A stretch of 64,000 nt of DNA from Symbiodinium natans (Eukaryota > Sar > Dinophyceae > Suessiales > Symbiodiniaceae), in contig CAJNDS010002606.1 in the NCBI GenBank assembly GCA_905221605.1, positions 80,001 to 144,000 of the forward strand, in the 5' to 3' direction. A program made the position numbers and the translations under genes. The notes beneath the pieces are model-generated. The model made no database searches. It saw nothing but the letters and a program-made list of their open reading frames with translations, and was not told the DNA's origin. Positions 11,356 through 22,157 of this stretch are shown here, one piece after another; within the stretch, counting starts at the first letter, position 1; each line of letters begins with the position of its first letter.

Positions 11356-12400
11356 AATGTGAGACGCGAGGTGGTGGTGAAGTCACGTACACATCATGAA
11401 GGAAGGCTCGCAGCAAGCAGCAGCGAAAGTTCTTTTTAGTTTTTTTTCTGCGATGTTGGCTGCTTTATTCCTAATTCTCCCTCCCCCCCCTCACGTTTTC
11501 CGGCATAGGAAATAAAACTGCCGCGACCGCGCAGGCCGCCCGCGCAGGCCGCCCGCGCTGGTTTTTTTTGCTTTTGTTCGTGCCCTTTTTGCGCCAGGAT
11601 ATGCGCGGTCAGCCATCCCGCTGGCGATCGGAGGCCTTGGCCGTGTCGGGCCAGAAGGTCGCTGATGGTCTGTCCGCATGCGGCGCTGCCTTGCTGATAC
11701 GGCGTGTGACATATGAGTGACTTTGCCATGATGTATGGCACAACTCTGAGTGGTCATACTGATGCTTGATGATGCTTGCGTGTTTTGTTTGTGGGTGCTG
11801 CTGTTGATATATGCTTGTTCGGTGCACTCTTGCATGCGAACATCGCATGAATGATGTACATTATGGTTTCACTTCTGTGCACGCCGGGGTGCAGACCCAA
11901 GCGTCTTTACGTTATTACCACGCCGAAGCGAGCTGGGCACCGAGCCTATGCCGGCGTCGTTGCCGGTGAGGGTTTTTTGTTTTTTGAGCCCGTCCTGGGC
12001 AAGAGACAAATCTGCAATGCTCAGGAGGAGCAGCCGCCGCCTGAGGTCCCGGAAGTTCGCGAGTGGAACTTGCCACCCTGTCCCGCTCGGCCACCTGGAC
12101 TGCTTTGTCGCAGGCCGATGAGCACCTGCGCCCCGAAGCCGCATTGCTGCAACGTTTGCTGCCGACGCGCGTGACGGGACTGCATTGGCGGCCGCATTTC
12201 GTCGCAAACAGGCGATGTCCCGAACACCTGCGAGGGGCGTTCGCCAACTGCTTCAAAAAGGCCCGCGCACGCTGGATCCAGGATCACCCAGCCGATGCAG
12301 AGTGCTGCCCTCGGACCTCTTCTCTCCCGACCGAAGGTGCAGCATTTGCTGCCCCCAGCATCCACACATAGTACGACGATGATGGCTGCGCGCACAATGT
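11356..12400. other. No gene recognised between LINE remnants
   Basis: Contains T runs near 11438 and 11560, a GCCGCCCGCGCAG duplication at 11533-11550, and a weak plus-strand frame (12063-12370, LPTRVTGLHWRPHFVANRR) that may be an eroded upstream part of the plus-strand LINE piece that follows. Confidence 0.35.
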
Positions 12401-12419
12401 GTGTCAGGCTGACGGCGGC

Positions 12420-12830
12420 CAAGCGTTCTGTTGATGCCCATGACGGCGAGGCCACCTTCGCATTCCTTGACGATGCGTACATAGTTGCGGTACCGGAGCG
12501 CGCGCGCCCGCACGCTGCACGACGTCCTTGCAGCCGCCCTGTAGGCCCGTGCGAATCCAATTCCATGAGGGCAAAGCACGCATCTGGAACTCGGCCGGTG
12601 AGGAACCCACCGGCATCGCAGACCTCAGCGGAAGTGACGGAGCGGAACCCGTCTGGGTTAGGGACTGGTCTTTCCCGTCGGAACGCCACGGGCTTACCAT
12701 GCTCTCGGTCCCCTGCTTCGGGCGCGACGCCTTTGTCGCGAGTCACCTCGAGCACAAACGCGGGGCCCACGACCGGCTCCTCCAGCCCCCCAGCCTCGAC
12801 GACTTGCAGCCTGCCTAGCTTTTGCTCCAG
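12420..12830 (+). mobile_element. LINE-type reverse transcriptase fragment, plus strand (copy c)
   Basis: The palm catalytic motif is visible as EATFAFLDDAYIVAVPERAR; the F-x-D-D codons are at 12463-12474. After a frame change the thumb follows from 12540: VRIQFHEGKARIWNSAGEEP, then VWVRDWSFPSERHGLTML and SHLEHKRGAHDRLLQ near 12770, all typical of this LINE family. At least one frameshift separates palm and thumb. The fingers before 12420 are not recognisable, so the copy is broken on both sides. Confidence 0.75.
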
Positions 12831-13589
12831 TCTTGTGCCACACCGCGTCAGCTGACCGTGGTCTGCCTGCCGCGCCAGCCTCAGCGCCACTAGCTTGCGC
12901 CGCAGCACCATCATGCACCATCAGCGCTTGCGTCCCGCGGCACCACCAGCTTGCGTTGCAGCCGCCGCGTGCATCGTAGCAGCAAGAGCTTCGGCCATCC
13001 CCACCGCAATCCTAGCAAGACTCCATTTGGCGACGATATGCCTCCCGCTGAGCCAGGCTGAGCAGCATCCGAGCACCCTCCGCACTCCGCCAAACACAGT
13101 CGCAGATCATAGCCCACGCGAGTCCTAGAACGCAATCAGGCCGCCGAAGTGCGGGCCCGGCCTAAAAGTCCAGGAATGGCCACAACAGCGAGAATGCTGG
13201 CGATGAAAACTCGTCACCAACCTTACGTCGGGATGCACAACTGAACACTTGCGAGTCGTGCAGGATCATGAGTCGTGCGCGGCATGGCTGCGTAATGGCT
13301 CCCAGCAGCTGGCGGAGGGCTGCATGCCAGGTTGACAGGAAGACTTTGGCGCAACACGCTTCTGACACGTTCGTGGCGGTGTGCGCGGCGTTCTCCGTCC
13401 ACCCGCGCGGAAACGCAGGCGCTGGCGGTTTGCGCCAAACTGCGCCCGCAAACGATGGTTGTCAGCGTGGATGGGATGATCACGTCGCCCGAGCGGTGTG
13501 TTCCAGGGCCTGCGCCGGGAGAGGCCGCCCAAGTCGAAGGCAGGGAGACCCACTGATGCGGGTCTGTTTGCGCTTTCCACCAGGTGCTG

Positions 13590-13862
13590 GCGGCAGCTTA
13601 TGACCTGCGACCCGGGGAGGATTTGCAGGCCTTTTTCGACGACACGTACGTGTCCTGTCAGCTGCACCGGGTGTGCGCGGTCTTCAGGTGATACGCCAAC
13701 ATTGATGTGCATCAACCGCCCGGTTTAGAACTGCTGCTGCTGCGCGAACGGCTGCATATCCACGCGCGCCTCCTTGACAAGATCCCAGGCCTGCCGGACA
13801 TCCAATCTGCGTGGCTCCTGTTGCTGATGCGCCCCGCGCCCCGAAGTTGCGGCCTTCATCAC
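13590..13862 (+). mobile_element. LINE-type reverse transcriptase fragment with one stop (copy d)
   Basis: A single frame reads AAYDLRPGEDLQAFFDDTYV (FFDD at 13632-13643, the RT active-site motif), a TGA stop at 13688-13690, then ERLHIHARLLDKIPGLPD and IQSAWLLLLMRPAPR, the thumb motif, before a TGA at 13860. About 30 residues between palm and thumb are missing compared with copy c, so this is a pseudogene with an internal deletion. It has diverged from copy c and is therefore an independent insertion rather than a recent duplicate. Confidence 0.75.
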
Positions 13863-14364
13863 TGACGGAGGAGTTCGTGAGCTTGCGCGAACTCGTGGCC
13901 AGTGAAGAACCTCCTTCATCTCGACGCCCCAGGCAGCAGCCATTTAGGCCTCCTGGGCAGACACGCTGCCCACCCTCCGTGCACGAGAAACAGCCGCCAG
14001 GAGCGGAGAATAAGCAGGTGCCTGGGGAGTCGCTGCTAGGGTTGTTAAAGGTGCCCACAGCGTCGACGGAAAAAACGAAGCACGGCGGAATGCTTCCGCG
14101 GCAGCACAACGCAGACGGCTGACTGCCTCAAAACCAGGGGCACGCATGCCTGTTGGAAGTGGGGAGCGCTATTCTGCGGCGAGCACGCGGCCGCGGGTCG
14201 CGGAGCTCGGCGAGGGATGGGGAGGGTGTCACCACTGCTTGTGGCGCACCCACCGTCCCGCTCGACGCCTGTCCAACTCTACAATCGGAACTCGGGATTC
14301 GCCAGGCGAGCAGTGGAGCAGCATCCGGGGTGCGAGGCAGAAAGGCTTCCATCCGCGCACCTCA

Positions 14365-15051
14365 TCATGGCAAGACGGATGCCCCGGAGAGCAGCGCGCA
14401 AGCTCCCGCGGACGCGTACGCGAGCAGTCTATAACGTGAAAACGCGCTGACGGCAAGTGGCCTGGTCAACGGTGTCAAGGGAATCCAAGCCCCAAACGGC
14501 CGGCCCCAGCAGCGCGTGTTCGCTGCGCAGTTTCCTCGGCGTGGGTGTGGGAGTTGTGGCTTTTCGAGTGCCCTGCTGGTGGGGGTTTGACTGGGGTTTG
14601 GGGGAGGCGCGGCCGAGGCATGGGGCTCAGGCGGGGCTCGACGGAAAAGATCATTTAGGCAGGCCTCCTGGCATGGCGCGGTGATGTATCCGTCATTCTG
14701 CTGTGCCAGTCTGCGCACGACCCAATCGATGTGCACGGACAGCGGGCGGAGGACGGTTGCCTCCTGGAGGAGACGTTCGGGCGGCGGTTCGCTTGCAGCG
14801 TTGGTGGCAGTGAGGAGGGCTTCGGTGAGGGTGGCGGCGTGGACCGGGTTCAGGCGGGCAACATCGCATAATTGGACTTCGACTGGGGTACTTACTATGA
14901 CCTTGAGCTTCTTCGGCTCGGCTTGGACAAGGACAGTTGCATTGAGGGCAATTGCTTTGAGTGCAACTGAGAGGGCTATGTTGGCATTTGCACAAGGAGC
15001 GGCGCCACACCAACCCCGCAGAGGGGCTTTGAGTCGACCAAACAACCTCAT
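14365..15051 (-). CDS. Hypothetical ORF, 228 codons
   Basis: An open frame starting MRLFGRLKAPLRGWCGAAPC, with an Ala-rich middle (NPVHAATLTEALLTATNAAS), a more protein-like block (LRPLSVHIDWVVRRLAQQND) and a Pro/Arg-rich tail. I recognise no domain. It sits downstream of LINE remnants in high-GC DNA where long frames arise easily, so it may be a piece of a retroelement or chance. The region just to its left (13863-14364) shows nothing recognisable. Confidence 0.3.
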   Translation of the reverse strand: MRLFGRLKAPLRGWCGAAPCANANIALSVALKAIALNATVLVQAEPKKLKVIVSTPVEVQLCDVARLNPVHAATLTEALLTATNAASEPPPERLLQEATVLRPLSVHIDWVVRRLAQQNDGYITAPCQEACLNDLFRRAPPEPHASAAPPPNPSQTPTSRALEKPQLPHPRRGNCAANTRCWGRPFGAWIPLTPLTRPLAVSAFSRYRLLAYASAGACALLSGASVLP

Positions 15052-16277
15052 GAGTCATCAACCATAATAACAGGCCCGACAAAAGTGATGCTTGGAGTTC
15101 AGTTTTCGCGAAACATTCCGGTTATTCATCTGGATCGCGGGGGGCAGCTCGACGGTGCCCTTGGCAAACGGATGCCCCACCGAGTATGCCAAGCTCCTTT
15201 TATGATAGGATTGGCCGAGCGCCGGGTGATGTCATCAGTAGTTTTCCCGTCAAAACCTTTTGTGAATCTCGCCGAAACTTGATTGACACATAATACATGT
15301 GGGAAGATCAGCTGCGCCAAAACGAGAAGCCGTGATCAGCAGTTTCAGCACGTTCGTTCCCGCGGACTGCCCACATTGTCGAAGGGACCAAGGAAAATCA
15401 GCCCTGTGGACCAAACAAAGGTGGCAATATGTGGCAATAGTCAATGATGCCCGCAGGGCGTCGCTCGTTTGTACTCTGGTGCGATGAACTCACGACGAGG
15501 GGGCTGTCTGTCATCTCTTCAAAATGGATTGCAAGTTGGTGTCCGGGTCACGGGCTCACGTGTCATCGCTTAGCCGCATGCCTGTAGAGCTAAAGTAGTA
15601 TCGTGGAAGACAGTGCCGCTCCACACCTTTTCACGCTGGCACTACAAGAAATGGGTGCGTGCCCAAGCACGTGCCAGGTACATAGCACGACCCAAAAGCC
15701 ATAAACAAAGGCTTTCAAGTTCGGGGTTTTGGGGTTGAAGGGTTTTTGGGGTTTCTATGGTTCAGGGCTTTTGGGGGTTAAAAGGTGTATGTAGGGTTCA
15801 GGGTACAAGGTTTCAGGGAATGCTTCCGTCTCTTCGGGGAAGCTTGGGTTGTTCCGAAATCCTGAAACTGGAGCCACAAACATTTGAGCCCCAAGCATAT
15901 GGCCACATTCGCTTCAAACCTAGGATACCTTCAAAACTCCAAAGTGGCTGTATAAACACCGCGGAGGCCCAGCCGCCGGAAAAATTATTTCTGGGAGAGG
16001 GGTGCAGAGTGTGGCCAGGGCACGGCAGCTGCCAGCCACCGTTTTGCGTCAGAGAAAGCCGGGTAGTAGTTAAGTGGCTGGTGAAGTAAGTGCGGAGTGC
16101 GGAATTGGCAGTGTGGCCCCATGACCGGCGCTGATGCATTCCTCAATTCCCACACCGGTCGTCGAGTGCAAATCGCGATCGTAAATTGCTTGTTTGACCG
16201 TTTCTGTAGGTCCTTTTTCAATGGTGAGGGCTTTTCAGTTTAGGTGGTCTTCGGGAAGAGCTTTCGTTACGCATGAT
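15052..16277. other. No gene recognised; G/T-rich patch
   Basis: 15715-15830 is a degenerate array of GGGTTT/GGGGTTTT-like words (GGGGTTTTGGGGTTGAAGGG), reminiscent of eroded telomere-type sequence. The rest shows only short frames. Confidence 0.4.
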
Positions 16278-16318
16278 GCATGGATGGATTTCGTGATGGA
16301 TGATGGATGGATGGATGG
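16278..16318. repeat. (GATG)n microsatellite
   Basis: Imperfect GATG/GGAT tetramers (ATGGATGGATGGATGG at the right end). Confidence 0.85.
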
Positions 16319-16409
16319 CGTGATTGTTATCGTGATGGTTTTTAATGCGCTTTACGGTGTTTACAGCACGGGGTAGAGTAGGCGGGGCGCGCCGCACCTG
16401 GCCAAAAAT

Positions 16410-16730
16410 CGCGCTTGCTCGTGGGAGACGTCCGCATTTCGTCCGCGGATGCGCATTCTGGCCTTGCCGTGACGCTGGCGGCGCTGGCGCGTGTGATACG
16501 CTCGCATTTTCGTCCAACCCCACGCGTGTCCGCGGGCGTTTCCGTGACGCTGGCGCGTGCGAGGTGTTCGCATTTTCGTCCGTGGACGACAAACATCTAC
16601 GTGCTCTGGCGTTGCCGTGACGCTGGCGCGCGGGAGGCGTTTGTTCGCGAAAACCCTCTGCATGTTTGCGGGGCGTCGGGATGCTGGCGCGTGGGAGGCG
16701 CTCGCATCTTCGTCTGCAATCGACAACCGC
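16410..16730. repeat. GC-rich minisatellite, unit 60-115 bases
   Basis: The phrase CCGTGACGCTGGCGCGTG or close variants recurs near 16470, 16545, 16613 and 16676, each followed by GAGGCGTTCGCATTTTCGTC-like sequence. Spacing varies (about 115, 65 and 65 bases). Frames on both strands give repeated RDAGA/SVTATP peptides. Confidence 0.8.
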
Positions 16731-18040
16731 TGCGTGTCCTGGGGTGTGTCCAATCCTCCCTCACTCAGAGGTTCTCCTGGAGGTTCCAATCCTCCTTGAG
16801 CACCTTCTAAGCGCCGTCGTACCACCGCTCATCCCCTTCGTGCTCTTGACTCTTGACTGTTCTCACTCTCATCCCCAATGTAGTAGCGCTCAGGTTCCTG
16901 CACCTATATTCTTCGGGTGAACCAATCACCTTGTTCTTCTGAAAACTCACTGAGCTCGTAGTGCTCGGTACCGTCTGGTGGTGCGCTCGCAATGCGATGG
17001 AAATCAATGTTCCTCACTCTCCTAATCCTGCGCTGGCTCGCACTCTGTGAAGGAGTGATAGAATCCACTGTTGAGTTGGGTTTCTCTGCGCTGGCTTCGC
17101 TTGCCTGCACTTCTCGCAAATTGCGGTTTGGACACTCGTTCCTGTAAACTTTTGAGACTCACGAGCACAGCTGCGTCGGCACATGACATGAGACATGACT
17201 GTAAAGCTTCTGGGCAAACAAACTATCCCACGCGATCACCCCGCCAAAGGATGATTTGCCGTGCTACGCAAAGCAGGCTTTCAGAACGATTCGGTGGGAG
17301 CCTCTGCCAAACATGCCCAGAGCGAAGCAGCCAACAAGCCTCACATCAGCAAGTGCAACGCAACACTTGGTTTGTCCTTTACTGCCGAGGGCGGACGTAC
17401 CGCACTCCAGGGCCGCCACCATTTTGGTGGGCTTTGTACAAGCCTACAAGCACCTCCTAACCTTTGACCTTTGGGCACCTTGTGAGCTCATGGCTCCAAG
17501 TGGGTTGCTTGCCAGCTCCGCAAGCTGCAAGAACTTTCAACATCACACGGCTGTGATGTGCAAAGGAGAGGTTACCGGCCACATGCAGAATTTGCCAATC
17601 TCTTAGAGATTTGAGTTTACTCCACTGCAATTCAAGAAAATTTGCACACAAGCTCAGGACAGTGGTACCAGCCAGCGACTGCATCCAATGCATGTTTGGT
17701 CTCTTGCTCTCTTCCATCGCGCGGTGCGGAGCGGAGGATTTTCTTGCATTGCAGGGCAGTACGAAGAACGGATCCGAGAAGGCTGCAGCGCAGACGGCGG
17801 CGCGGAAAGCAAAGAAATTCCAAAATATGGCAATATACAGAAAAATGAAAATTATGTTTGGTAAAAGTGACACGCAGGAAGAACGGCTTAGAGAATAATA
17901 GATTTGTTTGACTTCAAAAACCTTATGACTGGGGTGCGGCCAGGCACAGGACAATCGTCTCGGCAGCAATGTCAACCCGCCACAAGCCCGCAAAGGAGCT
18001 TTGCGCCAAATTGCAGAAGCGATGGTTTCCAAAGCTTAAA
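16731..18040. other. No certain gene
   Basis: Short frames only. A plus-strand block at about 17755-17830 (STKNGSEKAAAQTAARKAKK) looks exon-like but has no partner that I can join. Confidence 0.3.
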
Positions 18041-18049
18041 GCTAAAAGG

Positions 18050-18320
18050 TCGGCAAAAGGCAAAAGCTTCGAAGGTAAAGACGAAGGGGGCTTTGAAGGA
18101 CGAAGGGGGAGGCTTCGAAGGTGAGGACGAACGGGGCTTCGAAGGCGAAGGCTTCGAAGGTGAGGACGAAGGGCTTCGTTCCTTCGAAGCCTTTCGAAGG
18201 CTCCTTCGTTCTTATGAGCCGAAGGGGGGGGCTTCAAACCTTCAGCGCGAAAGGGGCTTTGAAGCCTTCCCTTCGACCTTTTGCTCGAAGGCTTGGAAGG
18301 CTTCAAGCGATCAAAGGTCG
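18050..18320. repeat. TTCGAAGG-rich repeat cluster
   Basis: At least six TTCGAA palindromes and many GAAGG/CCTTC words in 270 bases; AGGCTTCGAAGGTGAGGACG occurs twice exactly (near 18112 and 18147). Inverted CCTTCGAAGCC units allow hairpins. Confidence 0.85.
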
Positions 18321-19039
18321 ACTAAGGTTTGAAGTCACGAAATCAATTTTTCTCAACTTCTTCAAAAGCACAAATCACGGCTCTTTCTCCAGTTCAGACT
18401 TCACATTCTAAACATTACTCACTTCACTTCGTTCGTCTCTGCCTCCTGCAGCGTTTTTTGAAACTGGCTCATTTTCGCGTTGGTTTTGACAATGGAACGG
18501 CTTTTAAAAAATTTAAGTTTGGGAAAACCAAGCACATCCATGCCGCACTCGAACAAGGCTTCGATTGAAGGGGGTTAAGGGAGTTTATTCTAAATTCCAC
18601 TCTTGACCAGCCCCTTGCCAGCCTTCGCTCGCCAGGGGGAGAAGGCGCCTCTTCTGGCGCTCTATTTGCATTGTGCCTGTTTTCAGTGTGCTTGCAACTT
18701 TCTTGCCAACCCCAAAAAGTCCTGAGTGCTGTTGCTACGGCCCTGGCGCTTGTGTGGAACTGTCTCTACGGACGCGTTGAGCAGACTGAGGTTCCTTGCC
18801 TTACGGCCTACCCATACTTTCGCTTCATGTCTGCACCAGATGTGGCGCAGCAATCACCATGCTGGCCTTGCGATAAGTTGTCTTGCAACAAGGGCTCTGC
18901 GCTGGCGGTTGCTTCTTTGTAGTCACGACTTCTTTTTTTCGCTCGCTGGCCTGTACAGTTTGGCTCACTTCGTTTTACCTGTTATGTCGAGCCCAACAAG
19001 ACCGACCTACTGCTACTGATGAAGTAAAAAGGCGTCAGT
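18321..19039. other. No gene recognised
   Basis: AT-richer than its surroundings. The 17-mer TTTATTCTAAATTCCAC at 18576-18592 is the exact reverse complement of a word in the repeats at about 19343, so a piece of that repeat family lies here in the opposite direction. Confidence 0.4.
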
Positions 19040-20060
19040 GCAAAAAAAATCTCTAGTTTCAAAGAATAAAACCCAAAAAAAACAAAACAAGATTGAGGAA
19101 GCTGGAATTTGGAATACATTCCCTTCTTTCTTTTCGTCAAAGGAAATAAATGTTTTACTTCTTTCGAAAAAAATAAAAATCCAAAACCAAATCCAAAATG
19201 AATAACAAGATTTAGGCGGATGGAGTTTAGAATATTCCCTTCTTTTGCTTTGGTGAGGAAAATGTGTTGAGAGTTACTTACCTGGTTTAATCACAAAAAA
19301 GTCCAAAAAAAAACACAAAACACATAACAAGATTTAAGAGCGGTGGAATTTAGAATAAATTCCTTTCTCTCTCTTTTCAAGAAAGTTAGAGTCTCACTTC
19401 TCAGTTTCGAAGATAGCTACACGAGGCTGCCGTCGGCGCTGTGTGAGTCCGGGCGTTCTCACAAAGCTATCAGGGAGAGTACTCTATTTGGACGCTCCTT
19501 GTGTTTGCGCCGAAAGTTTTGAGGCTCGACCTCATGGCCATGGGGCGGGTCTGAAGCGCTGCTTGCAAGGCCATATTCTTACAGCCCCGCGTAGCGGCCG
19601 ATTTTTTTGAGACGGCACAAGAGTTCCAAACCTGTCGGCGTGGCATGTTTAGCCTGGTGCAGTTCAAGGCCCCCAAGGCTGCTTAACGGTCTGCAGCCAA
19701 CCGCGCGTCAAGTGTAAGAGTCAAGGGGCCTTGTAACTCGGAGCCCCGCGCAGCGGCCGATTTTTTGTGGTTATTCTTTGAAACCAGAGAAGTGAGACTT
19801 TTTTAAAGGAGCTTAAGGACAATTTCACCCCGCTCGCTTCTTTGTTTTTGTGTTCATTAATCGATTTTAAGGAGCAAAGAGTTTATAGCAGTGACGTGGC
19901 GTGGGGCTAAGCCAAAAACCCCATGTTTTGTTTCAGAAATGATTTATGTGCTTCCACGCGAGCTTGCCCGGCAGAAACAAGCGGCGGGGTTGGAAGGAAC
20001 GCCCCCATTTGCATAGCAGTGACGTGGCGCGGAGCTAAGCCGAGAACCCCATGTTTTTGT
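19040..20060. repeat. AT-rich dispersed and direct repeats
   Basis: Three units of about 110-130 bases share an A-rich block, AACAAGATT, GGAATTTAGAATA-like sequence and CCCTTCTTT (around 19080, 19205 and 19320). To the right, AGCCCCGCG(T/C)AGCGGCCGATTTTTT occurs at 19583 and 19742, and AGCAGTGACGTGGCG ... GCTAAGCC ... CCCCATGTTTT at about 19889 and 20016. It resembles a family of short interspersed units inserted in tandem; I see no coding potential. Confidence 0.7.
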
Positions 20061-20084
20061 TTTGTTTTGGACATAAATCCTCCC

Positions 20085-20435
20085 AGCAGGAACTGAGCCT
20101 CTTAGAGGTCTTAAACTGCTGCTCGAACCCCTCCACAAAAGGCCAGCGAGTCTTCGACCTCTTAAACTGCTGCCTAAATCCTCACAGAAGGCCCAGCAAG
20201 TATTGCGCCTTTTAAACTGCTGCCCAAACCAAGGCCCAGCAAGTATCAGGCCTCTTAAACTGCTGCCTAAACCCTCCGCAGAAGGCCCAGCAAGTATTAC
20301 GCTTTTTATTGCTGCCCAAACCCTCCAAAAAAAGCCCAGCAAGTATTAGGCTTCTTAAACTGCTTAAATTGCTGCCCAAAGGCCCAGCAAGTATTAGGCC
20401 TCTTAAACTGCTGCCGAAACCCTCCACAGAGGGGG
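20085..20435. repeat. Tandem array, unit about 45-60 bases
   Basis: Seven to eight copies of a unit containing CTCTTAAACTGCTGCCYAAA, CCCTCCRCAGAAGG and CCCAGCAAGTATTAGGC. Units differ by small deletions. The minus-strand frame gives GLGSSLRGLILAGPS repeats and is probably not a gene. Confidence 0.9.
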
Positions 20436-20442
20436 GGGGTTG

Positions 20443-20850
20443 GTTGCAGCTTCAGGGGGGAACTTTAGGGGGGGCTTTAAGGGGGCTTAAAAAGAGGGGC
20501 TGGCAGGGGGGCTTAAAGGGGGGCTTAAAGGGGGGCTTAAAGGGGGTTTAAAGGGGGGCTTCAAGGGGGGTTTAAAGGGGGGCTTAAAGGGGGGGGCTTC
20601 AAGGGGGCTTTAAGGGGGGGCTTAAGGGGGGGCTTACGGGGGGCTTAAAGGGGGGGCTTAAAGGGGGGGCTTAAGGGGGGGCTTAAGGGGGGGCTGAAGG
20701 GGGGCTTAGGGGGGGCTTGAGGGCTTTGACCCTTTGCCCCCCCCCCCCTCCGAAGGGACCCCCTTTGCAGGGACCCCCTTGAAGGGGGGCTTAAGGGGGG
20801 CTTAAAGGGGGGCTTAAAGGGGGGCCCCCCTTTGCCCGGGGGGGGGGGGG
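20443..20850. repeat. G-rich dodecamer array (GGGGGGCTTAAA)n
   Basis: About thirty copies of a 10-13 base unit, GGGGGGCTTAAA and GGGGGGGCTT variants, interrupted at 20735-20790 by an inverted C-rich block (CCCCCCCCCCTCCGAAGGGA) that can fold against it. It ends in a run of 12 G next to CCC. Strong G-quadruplex potential on the plus strand. Confidence 0.92.
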
Positions 20851-21088
20851 CCCATCCTCGTGAGCAGGCAAAAGTTTCTTCGTGCTGTGAGGAGCACAGG
20901 TTGTGGAAATGCCGGCTCTAAGCACGCAAGAGCAGAGAGAATGACAGAGAGTGCAGAGTAGAAAGATAGTGTGCTTGCCACTGTGAGACTCTTGTACCCA
21001 TCTCTTTGATCACTGCAACGCCAACTTCTCCATTTCCCTTGTCTGAACTTCCAGGAATGAAGAAACAGGGCTGGAGCTTTACAAGCGG

Positions 21089-21225
21089 TTCGCATTGACG
21101 ATGCATACACCACAACTCTTGCAGCCGCTCTGTCGCCGTGCAAATCCAAGTCCATAAGGGCAAAGCACGCATCTGGAACTCGGCCGGTGAGGAACCCACG
21201 CATTGCAGACCTGAGCGGAGATTAA
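21089..21225 (+). mobile_element. LINE-type reverse transcriptase scrap (copy e)
   Basis: At nucleotide level this matches copy c: the 41 bases from 21159 to 21199, coding KARIWNSAGEEP, are identical to those at 12570-12610. The active-site region is also recognisable (TTCGCATTGACGATGCATAC), but four bases inside the FLDD codons are deleted, which destroys the frame. Homology stops on both sides within about 140 bases. Confidence 0.75.
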
Positions 21226-21731
21226 CTTCTTGAAGAGGAAGCATAAGTGTGCATTGAATAACGTGTTTGCCATCATGCCCAACTTGAAGCATGTGGAAGG
21301 TCTTGCTGTGTTGCTTGGTGTGCGCAGCGTCCTAAGAACAGTTTCTTGCCACAGAACTCTTCCCTGAGTCTACAGTGCGCCCGTTTTTAAGAAAAGCCAA
21401 GAGCCAAAAACCTGGTTACCCGTTTGCTTGTTTGCCAATGTCGTATGGCACAGAAGCGGCCCTGCAGAAACTGGAACGGTCTTCTGCGCTGAACGAATCC
21501 AGGCCACACAGTTTCCAGCTTGGGAGAAGGCTTGATTCAATTATAAATGCAATATCTCAACGCGGACTGCGCCTTTTCGTGCAAGGTCGGACAGGTATGA
21601 GGTCAAAGTTTCATCTTCAACTCGCCAACACACCTAAAGTGTGCTCAGCCTCTCTGGCATCACTTTGTGCTTTTGGACACACCACCTCGATGGCACACAA
21701 CGTGCAAAGCTTGCTTTTCAACACCTTGGGG
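21226..21731. other. No gene recognised
   Basis: A frame opening at 21375 runs only into the purine tract that follows (Gly/Arg/Glu repeats) and is rejected. Confidence 0.4.
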
Positions 21732-22157
21732 AAGAGAGGAGGGCAAAGGGGAGGCAGAGAGAGGAAGAGAGACGGAGGAGAGGAAAAGAGGAAAGGAGAG
21801 GGGAGGAGAAGGAGGAGGAGAGGAGAGGGAGGGGGTGGGGGAGGAGAGGGAGGGGGGGGGGGGAGGAGAGGGAGGGGGGGGGAGGAGAGGGAGGAGGGAG
21901 GGAGGGAGGAGAGAGGGGGGAGGAGAGGGAGGGAGGGAGAGGGGGGAGGAGAGGGAGGGAGGAGAGGGGGGGAGGAGAGGGAGGGAGAGGGAAGAGGGAG
22001 AGGGGGAAGAGGGAGGGGGGAGAGAGGGAGAGGGGGAAGAGGGAGAGGGAAGAGGGAGAGGGGGAAGAGGGAGAGGGGGGAGAGGGAGAGGGGGGAGAGG
22101 GGGGGAGAGGGAGAGGAAGAGGGAGAGGGAGAGGGAGAGGGAGAAGGGAGATGAGGG
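21732..22157. repeat. Polypurine tract of about 425 bases (GGGAGA/GGGAAG-type)
   Basis: The plus strand is almost purely A and G, with GAGGGAGAGGG and GGGGAAGAGG as recurring words and only a couple of T residues. Six overlapping frames stay open through it because purine-only sequence cannot make stop codons other than TGA/TAA/TAG; these are artefacts. A region of no visible function (22158-22555) follows. Confidence 0.95.

Noticed and set aside
12021-12914. 297-codon minus-strand frame
   Set aside because: It lies antisense to a recognisable plus-strand reverse transcriptase fragment (FLDD at 12463); the length comes from high GC.
20085-20435. Regular repeats with spacers, considered as a CRISPR-like array
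   Set aside because: The whole unit repeats, including the would-be spacers, and the setting is eukaryotic; it is a tandem satellite.
21375-22154. 259-codon Gly/Arg/Glu-rich frame and its antisense Ser/Pro-rich frame
   Set aside because: Both are read-through of the polypurine tract; several frames are open at once.
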